Positions 34,389-43,274 of a stretch of 55,170 nt of DNA are shown here, in pieces (the stretch's first letter is position 1; each line of letters starts with the position of its first letter). This stretch comes from Paenibacillaceae bacterium ZCTH02-B3 (GTDB lineage Bacteria; Bacillota; Bacilli; Paenibacillales; Paenibacillaceae). The position numbers were made by a program, and so were the translations under genes. The notes under the pieces are model-generated. The model worked only from the letters and a program-made list of their open reading frames with translations, searched no databases and was not told where the DNA came from. The stretch is from assembly GCA_002159065.1 (NCBI GenBank), contig LZRV01000115.1, positions 1 to 55,170 of the forward strand, read 5' to 3'.

Positions 34389-34453
34389 CGTCCGGGACGG
34401 CCCGCAAGCCTATATGCGGGTACGCCTCCCGGACGCCGGTTTTGGTTCTTTCC
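34389..34453 (+). terminator. Terminator after ycnI
   Basis: An outer stem CGTCCGGGA (34389-34397)/TCCCGGACG (34427-34435) encloses an inner stem CCCGCA/TGCGGG and is followed by a T-rich tail. An alternative hairpin (CGTCCC/GGGACG, 34384-34399) overlaps the first arm. Confidence 0.55.
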
Positions 34454-34457
34454 GGTT

Positions 34458-34916
34458 TCACGCACGCGCGGCATTATGGGTTTTCATCGTGATGCTGTAA
34501 GGCTTGAAACCGACTTTCGCCCAGAAGCTCTTGCCGGGCATGTTGCCGTCAAGCACGTCGATGATGACGGTCTGACCGGGTTTGAACCGCCGCTCCATCA
34601 GCAGCCGGATGCCCGCCTGCCCGAACCCGTTTCTTCTGAATTCCCGCCGGATAAAATATTGCCGCAAATAGACCTCTTCCCGATCGGGGAAATATTCGTC
34701 CGGCCTGAACCGATAAACCGCGTATCCGACCACTTCCGCGCCCCGGCAAAGCAGATCGATGTGCCAGTCCGACAATAACCAGCCTCGCATCCGCTCTTCC
34801 AGCTGCGCCAGATCCATCGGATTGGGGCTTCCCTCGTCTTCGATCAGATGCTTGTTCATCCGCGCCAGCAGCGGAAGATCCGTTTCTTGCGCCTTTCGCA
34901 GGGTCAGCTCTGTCAT
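34458..34916 (-). CDS. GNAT family N-acetyltransferase
   Basis: A 152-residue GNAT-fold enzyme: beta1 MTELTLRKAQETDLPLL, the VVGYAVYRF strand, YLRQYFIRREFRRNGFGQAGIRLL (in parts) with the acetyl-CoA loop RRNGFGQ, and the closing FWAKVGFKPY. The substrate cannot be told from the sequence. The ATG at 34916 follows GAGGTGAG. It converges with ycnI and has its own upstream region in the gap before the pheS T-box. Confidence 0.82.
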   Translation of the reverse strand: MTELTLRKAQETDLPLLARMNKHLIEDEGSPNPMDLAQLEERMRGWLLSDWHIDLLCRGAEVVGYAVYRFRPDEYFPDREEVYLRQYFIRREFRRNGFGQAGIRLLMERRFKPGQTVIIDVLDGNMPGKSFWAKVGFKPYSITMKTHNAARA

Positions 34917-35160
34917 GCGGACGCTCACCTCGCCCGGAAATTTTCCCAAAAAATATCACAGCCGGATCCGTTTGAAAAGGCGTTTTTTCATGCCCGGCGC
35001 CGTATTCCGGAACCCGGGAAGAGCCGGCGCGGCGGCTTCGCCGGGGGCCGATGTCCGGCGGTTGAACGCATGTTGCACGATTTGGTTTCCGCCGGGTCGG
35101 GCGGAGGCCGATGCCGTCCCGGCGGGGCACGCCGCGGAACCGAAAATCCGGCCGCGGGAC
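34917..35160. other. Intergenic stretch without a recognised gene
   Basis: This part of the 777-base gap between the GNAT gene and pheS contains the presumed minus-strand promoter of the GNAT gene (AT-rich, about 34950-34990). The rest is GC-rich with no reading frame carrying a ribosome binding site. I see nothing further in it. Confidence 0.5.
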
Positions 35161-35166
35161 CTTCTC

Positions 35167-35195
35167 TTGCGCGGCGGGAAACGCTTCGCTATAAT
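35167..35195 (+). promoter_or_regulatory. Sigma-A promoter of the pheST T-box leader
   Basis: TTGCGC (35167-35172), a 17-base spacer and a perfect TATAAT (35190-35195). Transcription should start near 35202. Confidence 0.8.
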
Positions 35196-35201
35196 TCTTG
35201 T

Positions 35202-35651
35202 TAAGTTTTCATCAGGAAAAAGGCGATGACGGAGACAAGTACGCAGCGCTTTCTTCCAGGGAGGGGGAAGCCGGAGACTGGAAGCTCCCCCAAGAAATCA
35301 GGCTGCCGAAATTCACTCCCGAGCCGTCCCCTGAACGGTTCCGCCTCTGCCGTCGTTTGCCGCGAACGGCCGGGAAGGAATTTGCCGCCGGAAAGGCTTG
35401 CCGCGGGCGATTCCTGCCGCAGCCGATTCCTGAGGCGGGAAGCACGGGTTGCCGCATGCGCATGGTTTTTTGAAACGGCGCCGGCCGGAAACGTGCGGGC
35501 GGAACGCCAGTAGGGGGCACCGGACGCGGCACGTTACGCCGCCAGAGTGGAGGCGCGTTCAGCGGCGCGTGTCCGGAAAAAGGACCGCGGCGCGTCTCAA
35601 GAAGGGTGGTACCACGGTCTTTTCGTCCCTTGCGGATGAAAAGACTTTTTT
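35202..35651 (+). promoter_or_regulatory. T-box riboswitch of pheST (tRNA-Phe sensing)
   Basis: A 450-base leader. The T-box AAGGGTGGTACCACGG (35602-35617) is present and is followed by the terminator hairpin. Stem I is closed by GACGG (35228-35232) with CCGTC (35324-35328); the GA-motif side reads GACAAGTACGC, and a GGGGG/CCCCC distal stem follows. A TTC followed by A (35312-35314) sits where the specifier codon is expected and would match tRNA-Phe. Uncharged tRNA-Phe should stabilise the antiterminator and allow pheST expression. The specifier assignment is inference; the T-box itself is clear. Confidence 0.92.
35617..35651 (+). terminator. Attenuator terminator of the T-box leader
   Basis: GTCTTTTC (35617-35624) pairs with GAAAAGAC (35638-35645), followed by six T. 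The 5' side overlaps the T-box, so terminator and antiterminator exclude each other. Confidence 0.9.
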
Positions 35652-35693
35652 CATGATGAACGACGTTTTGGCGACAGAAGGAGCGAAGACGCA

Positions 35694-36728
35694 ATGAAAG
35701 AGCGACTGGAAGCGATGAAGGCCGAGGCGCTCGGCCGGCTGGCGGAAGCGTCCGATCCCGGACGGCTGAACGAACTGCGCGTCCATTATCTGGGCAAGAA
35801 GGGACAGCTGACGGAAATCCTGCGGGGCATGGGGTCGCTTCCGCCGGAGGAAAGGCCGGAAATCGGCCGCATCGCCAACGAGGTGCGGGCCGCCATCGAA
35901 GCGGTCATCGCCGAAAAGCAGGCCCGATTCGAGCGCGAGGAAACGGCGGCGCGCCTTGAGGCGGAGACCATCGACGTCACGCTGCCCGGCCGGGCGCCGC
36001 GGATCGGGGCGGTCCATCCGCTGATGAAGGTGCAGCAGGAAATCGAGGACATTTTCCTCGGCATGGGGTACGCCATCGCGGAAGGCCCCGAGGTGGAGAC
36101 CGATTTCTTCAATTTTGAAGCGCTCAACATTCCGAAAAACCACCCGGCCCGCGACATGCAGGACACGTTCTACATCACGGACGAGATCCTGCTGCGCACG
36201 CACACGTCGCCGGTGCAAATCCGCGCCATGCGGGCGGCCGGCGGCCGGACGCCGCTAAAGATCATCTGCCCCGGCAAGGTGTTCCGGCGCGACGACGACG
36301 ACGCCACGCATTCGTTCATGTTCCACCAGGTGGAAGGGCTCGTCGTCGGCCCGAACATCCGGATGAGCGACATGCTGGGCACGCTGCTGCAATTCGCGCG
36401 GGCGATGTTCGGTCCGCAGGTGACGATCCGGCAGCGGCCGAGCTTTTTCCCGTTCGTGGAACCCGGCGCCGAAGTGGACGTCTCCTGCGCGCAGTGCGGC
36501 GGGGAAGGCTGCCGGATGTGCAAGGGCACCGGCTGGCTGGAGATCCTCGGCTGCGGCATGGTGCATCCGCGGGTGCTGGAGCACGGCGGATACGATCCGA
36601 AGGAAGTGACCGGGTTCGCCTTCGGCATGGGGATCGAACGGATCGCCCTGCTCAAGTACGGCATCGACGACATCCGTCTCTTCTACGGTGGAGACGTCCG
36701 GTTCCTGCGGCAGTTCGCGAAGATGTGA
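35694..36728 (+). CDS. pheS: Phenylalanyl-tRNA synthetase alpha subunit
   Basis: A 344-residue class II synthetase subunit charging tRNA-Phe, forming an alpha2-beta2 enzyme with PheT. An N-terminal coiled coil (about 1-85) is followed by the catalytic core: [32 protein letters not shown] (motif 1/2 area), [35 protein letters not shown] and the motif 3 [22 protein letters not shown]. The ATG at 35694 follows AGAAGGAG. It is controlled by the upstream T-box and followed by pheT after 110 bases. Confidence 0.97.
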   Translation: MKERLEAMKAEALGRLAEASDPGRLNELRVHYLGKKGQLTEILRGMGSLPPEERPEIGRIANEVRAAIEAVIAEKQARFEREETAARLEAETIDVTLPGRAPRIGAVHPLMKVQQEIEDIFLGMGYAIAEGPEVETDFFNFEALNIPKNHPARDMQDTFYITDEILLRTHTSPVQIRAMRAAGGRTPLKIICPGKVFRRDDDDATHSFMFHQVEGLVVGPNIRMSDMLGTLLQFARAMFGPQVTIRQRPSFFPFVEPGAEVDVSCAQCGGEGCRMCKGTGWLEILGCGMVHPRVLEHGGYDPKEVTGFAFGMGIERIALLKYGIDDIRLFYGGDVRFLRQFAKM

Positions 36729-36838
36729 CGGCATGGGGACGAAGAAGCGGAAACGGCGGAACAAACGGCGCGAGCCAACAGACGGAAAAATGGCGCGAAC
36801 GTCAATGAAGGCATGAACGGAAAGCGAGGCGTTGACCG

Positions 36839-39280
36839 GTGAACGTATCCTATCGGTGGCTGAACGAATATATCGATCTCACGGGCGTTTCCCCCGAAGA
36901 TCTGGCCGAACGGCTCACCCGCGGGGGAATCGAAGTCGGATCGCTTGCTTCCCGCAATGAGGGCGTAAGCGGGGTCATCGTCGGGCTGGTGAAAACCCGC
37001 GGGCCGCACCCGAACGCCGGCAAATTGAGCGTTTGCGCGGTGGATGTCGGCCGGGGAGCCGATCTGCAAATCGTGTGCGGGGCGTCCAACGTGGCGGCCG
37101 GCCAAAAGGTGCCCGTGGCGCTCCCCGGCGCCGCCCTGCCCGGCGGCTTCCGCATCGGAGAGGCGGAGATCCGGGGCGTCAAATCCCAAGGGATGATATG
37201 CTCCGCCCGCGAACTCGGCCTCAATGTCAAGCTCTTTCCGAAGGAGCAGCAGGAGGGCATCCTGGTGCTTCCGGAGGACGCGGAAATCGGCGCCGACGTG
37301 GCGGAACTGCTGGAGCTGAACGACACGGTGCTGGAGCTGGAGCTGACGCCCAACCGGGCGGACTGCCTCAGCATGCTGGGCGTCGCCTACGAGGCGGCGG
37401 CGTTGACGGGGCGTTCCGTGCGGCTGCCGCAGACGGAACTTCGCGAGGAGGGAGACGACATCGCGGGGACGGTGACCGTCTCCGTGCTTGACCGGGATCT
37501 GTGCCCGCACTACGCGGCTCGCCACATCCGGGGCGTGCGCATCGGGCCTTCCCCCCTGTGGTTGCAAAACCGCCTGATGGCGGCGGGCATCCGCCCGATC
37601 AACAACGTGGTCGATGTGACCAACTTCGTCATGCTGGAATACGGCCAGCCGTTGCACGCCTTCGACGCGGCGAAGGTGGCCGGCGGCCGCATCGAGGCGC
37701 GCAGGGCGCGGCCCGGCGAGCGGATCGTCACGCTGGACGGGCAGGAGCGGGAACTTACGCCGGACATGCTGGTCATCGCCGACGCCGAAAGCCCCATCGC
37801 CATCGCCGGCGTGATGGGCGGAGCCAATTCCGAGGTAACGGAGGACACCGTCGACATCATCCTGGAATCCGCCCGATTCGACGCCGCCAGCGTCCGCGTC
37901 ACGTCCCGCCGGCTGGGGCTCAGGACCGAGGCGTCCCAGCGGTTCGAGAAAGGCACGGACCCTTGGCGGGTGCGCGCGGCCCTGGACCGGGCGGCGGACC
38001 TGATCGCGCGTCTGGCGGGCGGCCGGGTGTCGAAGGGCGTGGCGGAGGATCTCGCGGATTCGCCGGAACCCCGCGTCGTGGAACTGTCCCTGGAGCGGAT
38101 CAACCGGGTGCTCGGCACGTCGCTGGACGCGCTGGAGGTCGGCACCATCTGGTCCCGGCTGGGATTCGAGCATGAGCCGCTTCCGGGTCCGGCCTGGCGG
38201 GTGAAGGTGCCGACGCGGCGGCTCGACATCGCGCTGGATGTGGATCTGATCGAAGAAGTGGCCCGCCTGCACGGATACGACAAAATCCCGGCGACCCCCA
38301 TCGAAGGGCCGTCCACGACGGGGACCCTTACCAAAGCGCAGGCCATCCGCCGCGAAATCCGCCGGGTCATGACCGGCGCGGGACTGCACGAGGCGGTCAG
38401 CTACGCCCTCACCTCGCCGGAAAGGGCGGCGCTGTTCCCCGATCTGGCCGCAGGTGTCCGGCCGATCCGGGTGGCGATGCCGATGAGCGAGGAGCGCAGC
38501 ACGCTGCGCACGTCGCTCATTCCCAGCCTGATGGAAGCGGCGGCCAACAACCGCGCGCGCCACACCCGGGACATCGCCCTGTTCGAAATCGGCCGCGTCT
38601 TCCATACCGAAGAAGAAGCGCTGACCCGGCTGCCGGAGGAAAAACAGCGCCTGGCGCTGCTTGTCTCCGGATTGCGCCGGAGCGCCGAATGGCACGGTTC
38701 CGCGGAGCCCTATGATTTCTACGACGCGAAAGGGCTCCTGGAGACGCTGTTTGCGAGACTGGGCCTGTCCGGACGCATCGGGTACCGCGCCGCTTCGCCG
38801 GCGGGCTTCCACCCCGGCCGTACGGCGGCGATCGAGCTGCGCACGGAACGGGGGCCTGCCGTGATCGGCTATGTGGGGCAGCTGCACCCCGATCTGCAAC
38901 GGGAGTGGGATTTCGCCGACACCTTCGTGGCCGAGGTGGAGCTTATGCCTCTGTACGAAGCGGCGGACGCGAGCATCACCTACCGTCCCCTGCCGCGGTT
39001 CCCGGCGGTGGAACGGGACCTTGCGGTGGTGGTGGACAGCGGCGTGACGGCGGCCGAACTCACCGCCTCGGTGACGGAGGCCGGAGGCGAATGGCTCGAA
39101 TCGGTGCGCGTGTTCGACGTGTACACCGGCGAGCGTCTGGGCGCCGGGAAGAAGAGCGTCGCGCTCTCCATGGTGTTCCGCCATCCCGAACGGACGCTGA
39201 CCGACGAGGAAGCGTCGGAAGCCCAGGCCCTCGTCCTGGCCGCCCTGGAGAAGACATTCGGCGCGAAACTGCGCGAATAG
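36839..39280 (+). CDS. pheT: Phenylalanyl-tRNA synthetase beta subunit
   Basis: An 813-residue subunit of usual length. It shows the start MNVSYRWLNEYIDL, a tRNA-binding EMAP-like domain (about 40-150), B3/B4 editing domain (about 210-375, with NNVVDVTNFVMLEYGQPLHAFD), B5 domain, the catalytic-like core (about 480-700) and a C-terminal anticodon-binding ferredoxin-fold domain (FPAVERDLAVVVD). The GTG at 36839 has only a modest ribosome binding site (GCGAGG). The 110-base gap after pheS is purine-rich and contains no gene or terminator, so the two are co-transcribed. Confidence 0.97.
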   Translation: MNVSYRWLNEYIDLTGVSPEDLAERLTRGGIEVGSLASRNEGVSGVIVGLVKTRGPHPNAGKLSVCAVDVGRGADLQIVCGASNVAAGQKVPVALPGAALPGGFRIGEAEIRGVKSQGMICSARELGLNVKLFPKEQQEGILVLPEDAEIGADVAELLELNDTVLELELTPNRADCLSMLGVAYEAAALTGRSVRLPQTELREEGDDIAGTVTVSVLDRDLCPHYAARHIRGVRIGPSPLWLQNRLMAAGIRPINNVVDVTNFVMLEYGQPLHAFDAAKVAGGRIEARRARPGERIVTLDGQERELTPDMLVIADAESPIAIAGVMGGANSEVTEDTVDIILESARFDAASVRVTSRRLGLRTEASQRFEKGTDPWRVRAALDRAADLIARLAGGRVSKGVAEDLADSPEPRVVELSLERINRVLGTSLDALEVGTIWSRLGFEHEPLPGPAWRVKVPTRRLDIALDVDLIEEVARLHGYDKIPATPIEGPSTTGTLTKAQAIRREIRRVMTGAGLHEAVSYALTSPERAALFPDLAAGVRPIRVAMPMSEERSTLRTSLIPSLMEAAANNRARHTRDIALFEIGRVFHTEEEALTRLPEEKQRLALLVSGLRRSAEWHGSAEPYDFYDAKGLLETLFARLGLSGRIGYRAASPAGFHPGRTAAIELRTERGPAVIGYVGQLHPDLQREWDFADTFVAEVELMPLYEAADASITYRPLPRFPAVERDLAVVVDSGVTAAELTASVTEAGGEWLESVRVFDVYTGERLGAGKKSVALSMVFRHPERTLTDEEASEAQALVLAALEKTFGAKLRE

Positions 39281-39362
39281 GGAGGAAAGCTGCAAATTCG
39301 CGGCGAATAATTCAGGTGATGCGAGCGTCGGGTCCTGACGTGGCGGGAATGGAGGGAAGGCC

Positions 39363-40166
39363 GTGAAGGATTCACGAACCCGCGTGACGGTCGAGATTTT
39401 TGGCCTGTCGTACACGCTGGCGGGCCATTCCAGCGCGGAATACATGCGGCAGGTGGCCGAACGGGTGGACGACCGGATGCGGAAAATCGCCGAAATCTCG
39501 CCGCGGCTGGATTTGCCCCGGGTGGCCGTGCTGACGGCGGTGAATTTCGCGGACGAATACCTCCGCTGCGCCCGGGAGATCGAACAGCTTCAGCGGGCGG
39601 ATCTGGAACGCCGCCGGCTGGAGGAGGAAGTGCGGACCCTGCGGGAGCAGCTTGAAGTGACGGCGCGGCGCGCATCCGAAGAGGCGGACGCGCTCAGGGC
39701 GAAGCTGGAAGAGGAAACCGCGCGGATCCGGGCGGAGTACGAGCGGAAGCTGGAGGAGCTTGCGGCAGGCCATGTCTCGGAGATCCGCGAGCTGAAAGCC
39801 CGCTTTGAACAGGAAATCGGAAAACTTGCCGCAGAGCGCGACGGACTGGCCGCGCGGGAGAAGGAATGGACCGCCCTGCGCAGGTGGCTGGAAGGGGAAG
39901 TGGACCGGCTCGGCCGGGAAGCGTCCGACGCCCGGCGGCTGGCGGAAGAGCGGGAGCTCGCCCTGCGCGCCATGGAACGGGAAGGCCAGGACCGCCACCG
40001 GCGGATGGAGGAACGGCTGCGGGAAACGGAAGCGCTGCGGGAACGCGCGGAAACCCTCGAGCGGGAACTGGAGGAAGAACGGAAGAAACATGCGGCGCTT
40101 CAGGAAGAATACGCCAAGCTGAAGACCGAGTTCAACGAATGGATCGACATGCTGGAGCAACCGTGA
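39363..40166 (+). CDS. zapA: ZapA-like cell division protein with long coiled-coil extension
   Basis: A 267-residue protein. Residues 1-80 are a typical ZapA domain (RVTVEIFGLSYTLAGHSSAEYMRQVAERVDDRMRKI, in parts; RVAVLTAVNFADEYLR), which binds and bundles FtsZ. The remaining about 185 residues are an uninterrupted heptad-rich coiled coil dominated by Glu, Arg, Leu and Ala. Classical ZapA is only 85-110 residues. The GTG at 39363 follows GGAGGGAAGG. zapA downstream of pheT is a common order in Bacillales. A strong terminator follows. Confidence 0.88.
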   Translation: MKDSRTRVTVEIFGLSYTLAGHSSAEYMRQVAERVDDRMRKIAEISPRLDLPRVAVLTAVNFADEYLRCAREIEQLQRADLERRRLEEEVRTLREQLEVTARRASEEADALRAKLEEETARIRAEYERKLEELAAGHVSEIRELKARFEQEIGKLAAERDGLAAREKEWTALRRWLEGEVDRLGREASDARRLAEERELALRAMEREGQDRHRRMEERLRETEALRERAETLERELEEERKKHAALQEEYAKLKTEFNEWIDMLEQP

Positions 40167-40217
40167 AAGGCCGGGCGGAAGGCGGCGGATGAACCGCGGC
40201 CGGCCCGGACGAAAGAC

Positions 40218-40257
40218 GGCGGTTTCCGGACGCCCGCGCTTCCGGAAACCGCCTTTT
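40218..40257 (+). terminator. Rho-independent terminator after zapA
   Basis: A perfect 13-base stem GGCGGTTTCCGGA/TCCGGAAACCGCC with a 10-base loop is followed by TTTT. Confidence 0.9.
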
Positions 40258-40302
40258 CCGCTTGTTCACAGTTTCAACATGGTTTTGCGGGTCAGGCTTC
40301 GG

Positions 40303-40308
40303 TATAAT
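40303..40308 (+). promoter_or_regulatory. -10 element upstream of ctaA
   Basis: A perfect TATAAT about 47 bases before the ctaA start. No matching -35 is obvious. Confidence 0.4.
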
Positions 40309-40354
40309 GGGATTGTTTGCAGCGTGGCATACATCCGACACACTGGTGATGGAC

Positions 40355-41320
40355 ATGTCCCCCAAAACCTATCGCCGGCTGACCTTCTGGACCTGGATCG
40401 GCATGCTCCTCGTCCTTCTGGGCGGCGTTCTGGTCACCAACACGGATTCCGGGCTCGGCTGCGGCACGGATTTTCCCCTCTGCAACGGGAAACCGCTGCC
40501 GGATCCGACACCGGAGTCGATCATCGAATACAGCCACCGGCTGGCGACCGGCCTGACCGGCTTTTTGATCGCCGCTTCCTTTGCCGCCACCTGGATGAGG
40601 CCGTTCCGATCGGCGGAATCGCTCGCCTATGCGTGGGGCCTCGTCGCCTTCACGGTGCTCCAGTCGGCCCTCGGCGCGGCGGCGGTCATGTGGCCCCAGT
40701 CTTCGGCGGTCATGGCGCTGCATTTTGGCATATCGCTGATCGCGTTCGCATTCTCGTGGCTGCTGGCCGACTACGGCCGGGCCGCCGCCCGGGCGGAGGC
40801 CGGCGGCAAAACGGATGAACCGCCGGGCCGGCCTTCGCGGCGGCCCGTTTCCCGCGCCATGGTCAGCCTGACCGGGTCCTTGCTGGCGTATTGCTATATC
40901 GTCGTCTATCTGGGCGCCTTCATCCGCCACACCGGTTCGGCGGGCGGCTGCGCCGGCTGGCCCCTGTGCAACGGCGAGATCATTCCCAGCCTGGAAGGAG
41001 AAACGGGCATCGCTTTCCTTCACCGGATGGCGGCGCTGGTATTGGTGGCGGGGATCGGCGCCCTTGCGGTTTTCGTCAACCATCTGACGGACGGAAGGCG
41101 GGAGCTGGCGGACCTCGCCCGCGGCGCTTTCGTGCTGGTGCTGCTGCAGGCGCTGAGCGGAGGCGTGCTGGCGCTGACCATTGACGAGGAAACGTGGTAC
41201 GTGTTTACGGCGATGCTGCACACGGTCATCATTTCCCTGCTGTTTGGCCTCATGTCGCTGCTGTTTGTCCGGACCCTCAAGCTGGCGCGTTCGCCGGCGC
41301 CGGCCGCGGACAGCCGGTGA
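40355..41320 (+). CDS. ctaA: Heme A synthase
   Basis: A 321-residue integral membrane protein with eight helices that oxidises heme O to heme A for aa3-type cytochrome oxidase. The heme ligand motifs EYSHRLATG and FLHRMAAL are present, as are both extracytoplasmic cysteine pairs (GLGCGTDFPLCNG and GGCAGWPLCNG) typical of Gram-positive CtaA. A hydrophilic cytoplasmic loop separates the two four-helix halves. ATG 40355 is chosen with GGTGATGG upstream; ATG 40349 is equally in frame. ubiD follows after 66 bases. Confidence 0.93.
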   Translation: MSPKTYRRLTFWTWIGMLLVLLGGVLVTNTDSGLGCGTDFPLCNGKPLPDPTPESIIEYSHRLATGLTGFLIAASFAATWMRPFRSAESLAYAWGLVAFTVLQSALGAAAVMWPQSSAVMALHFGISLIAFAFSWLLADYGRAAARAEAGGKTDEPPGRPSRRPVSRAMVSLTGSLLAYCYIVVYLGAFIRHTGSAGGCAGWPLCNGEIIPSLEGETGIAFLHRMAALVLVAGIGALAVFVNHLTDGRRELADLARGAFVLVLLQALSGGVLALTIDEETWYVFTAMLHTVIISLLFGLMSLLFVRTLKLARSPAPAADSR

Positions 41321-41386
41321 ACCGCTCCGGGAAACCGCACGACGCGGGGCGGGGAATGGCAAACGGCAGGAGATGGAGGGAACGCG

Positions 41387-43153
41387 ATGGCTTTCGCTTC
41401 GCTGCGCGCCTATCTGGAAGCGCTTCGCCGGGACGGCGACCTTAAGGTCGTGGAAGCGCCGGTCGATCCCGCGCTGGAAATCGCGGAGATCCATCGCCGG
41501 GTCATCCGGGAGGAAGGGCCGGCCCTGCTGTTCACCAACGTAAAGGGCAGCCCGTTTCCCGTGGTCACCAATCTGTTCGGCGCCGCCCGGCGGGTGGAAC
41601 GGGCCTTCGGGCCGCGCCCGGAGCGGCTGACGGCCCGCATCGCGGCGCTGCCCGAAACGCTGCTTCCGCCCCGTCCGTCCGCCCTGTGGCGGGAAAAAGA
41701 CCTGCTGTTTTCCCTTTTGCGGACCGGAACCCGCACCGTCCCGCCCCGCAAGGCGCCGGTGCTGGAAGCGTTTCGGGGCGAGCGCCCGCTGGAGGGCCTG
41801 CCGGCCATCACCTCCTGGCCGGAGGACGGCGGCCCGTTCATCACCCTTCCCCTGGTCTACACCGAACATCCGGACCGGCCGGGGCAGCACAATCTCGGCA
41901 TGTACCGGATGCAGGTGTTCGACGGCCGAACCACCGGCATGCACTGGCAGATCCACAAGGGCGGAGGTTTCCATTACCACGAGGCGGAGAAAAAGGGAAA
42001 GGCGCTGCCGGTCACGGTGTTCCTCGGCGGCCCGCCGGCCCTCATCGCCGCGGCCATCGCGCCGATGCCGGAGAATGTCCCCGAGCTGCTGCTCGCTTCG
42101 CTCATCCTGGGCGGGAAACTCCCGATGACGAAAGACCCCCGGGGAGGACACCCCATTCCGGCGGAGGCGGAATTCGCCATCGCGGGCCGTGTGCCGCCGC
42201 ATGAAAGACGTCCCGAAGGCCCGTTCGGCGACCATTACGGGTACTATTCGCTGAGGCACGATTTTCCCGTTTTTCACGTGGACCATGTCTGGCACAGGAA
42301 AGACGCCATATACCCGGCCACCGTCGTCGGCAAGCCGAAGCAGGAGGATTATTATATCGCGGAGTTTCTCATGCGCCTCCTGTCGCCGTTCTTCCCCCTC
42401 GTCATGCCCGGCGTCCGCGCGCTGTGGACCTATCCGGAGACGGGCGTCCATCCGCTGGCGGCGGCGGTGGTGCGGGAAAGCTACGCGCGGGAAGCCGTCG
42501 GGACGGCGTTCCGCATTCTGGGCGAGGGCCAGCTGTCCCTTACCAAGTTTCTCATGCTGACCGACCGATCCCTCGATTTGGGCGATTTTCCGCGGCTCCT
42601 GGAGACGGTGCTGGAGCGGTTCGATCCGGGCCGCGACCTTCTGGTGTTCGATCACACGTCGAACGACACGCTGGATTACACCGGTCCCCGGCTCAACCAC
42701 GGCAGCAAGGCGGTGCTCGTCGGCGTGGGCGATCCCGTCCGCGAGCTGCCGGGCGTTTACGAAGACGGTCCGCTGCCGGGGGTGCGGGAAATCCGGGTCT
42801 ATTGCCGCGGCTGCCTGGTGGCGGCAGGCCCCGCCTACCGGGAAGACCCGCAGCTTGCCGAACGGCTGGCGACGCATCTGCACGAACGGCGGTCGCCGTG
42901 GCCTCTGGTCGTGCTGACCGACGACGCGGCCGTCGCGGAAGGCCAGACGCCTTTCCTGTGGACGGTGTTCACGCGGTTCAATCCGGCGGACGACATCCAC
43001 GCCGTGCGGGACATCGGCCGCCACCACATCGGATACCGCCTCCCCGTCGTCATCGACGCGCGGATGAAACCGGGCTATCCGGCGGAAGTGGAACCGGACG
43101 AAGACACCGTCCGCCTGGTGGACCGGCGCTGGAAGGAATATTTTGGTTCCTGA
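41387..43153 (+). CDS. UbiD family decarboxylase, probably of menaquinone synthesis
   Basis: A 588-residue prenylated-FMN-dependent decarboxylase. Family marks are NLGMYRMQVFDGRTTGMHWQIHKGG (in parts), the catalytic region RRPEGPFGDHYGYYS with the active-site Glu at about residue 276, and the C-terminal HTSNDTLDYT. It resembles the UbiD homologues that remove the carboxyl group in late futalosine-route menaquinone synthesis. This role fits mqnE 2.4 kb away and ctaA immediately upstream. No UbiX-like flavin prenyltransferase is in the window. The ATG at 41387 follows GATGGAGGGAACG. Confidence 0.88.
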   Translation: MAFASLRAYLEALRRDGDLKVVEAPVDPALEIAEIHRRVIREEGPALLFTNVKGSPFPVVTNLFGAARRVERAFGPRPERLTARIAALPETLLPPRPSALWREKDLLFSLLRTGTRTVPPRKAPVLEAFRGERPLEGLPAITSWPEDGGPFITLPLVYTEHPDRPGQHNLGMYRMQVFDGRTTGMHWQIHKGGGFHYHEAEKKGKALPVTVFLGGPPALIAAAIAPMPENVPELLLASLILGGKLPMTKDPRGGHPIPAEAEFAIAGRVPPHERRPEGPFGDHYGYYSLRHDFPVFHVDHVWHRKDAIYPATVVGKPKQEDYYIAEFLMRLLSPFFPLVMPGVRALWTYPETGVHPLAAAVVRESYAREAVGTAFRILGEGQLSLTKFLMLTDRSLDLGDFPRLLETVLERFDPGRDLLVFDHTSNDTLDYTGPRLNHGSKAVLVGVGDPVRELPGVYEDGPLPGVREIRVYCRGCLVAAGPAYREDPQLAERLATHLHERRSPWPLVVLTDDAAVAEGQTPFLWTVFTRFNPADDIHAVRDIGRHHIGYRLPVVIDARMKPGYPAEVEPDEDTVRLVDRRWKEYFGS

Positions 43154-43274
43154 GCAGGCATCCGGTCGTCCACGATGCGGGACCCGCTCCCTGCCGGCCT
43201 TCGGGTTGAGGGGGCGGGTCCGTTGCGTTACAATGGAAAAAGGCGCGAACGGCCGAAGCGGGAGGAGAGACCGA

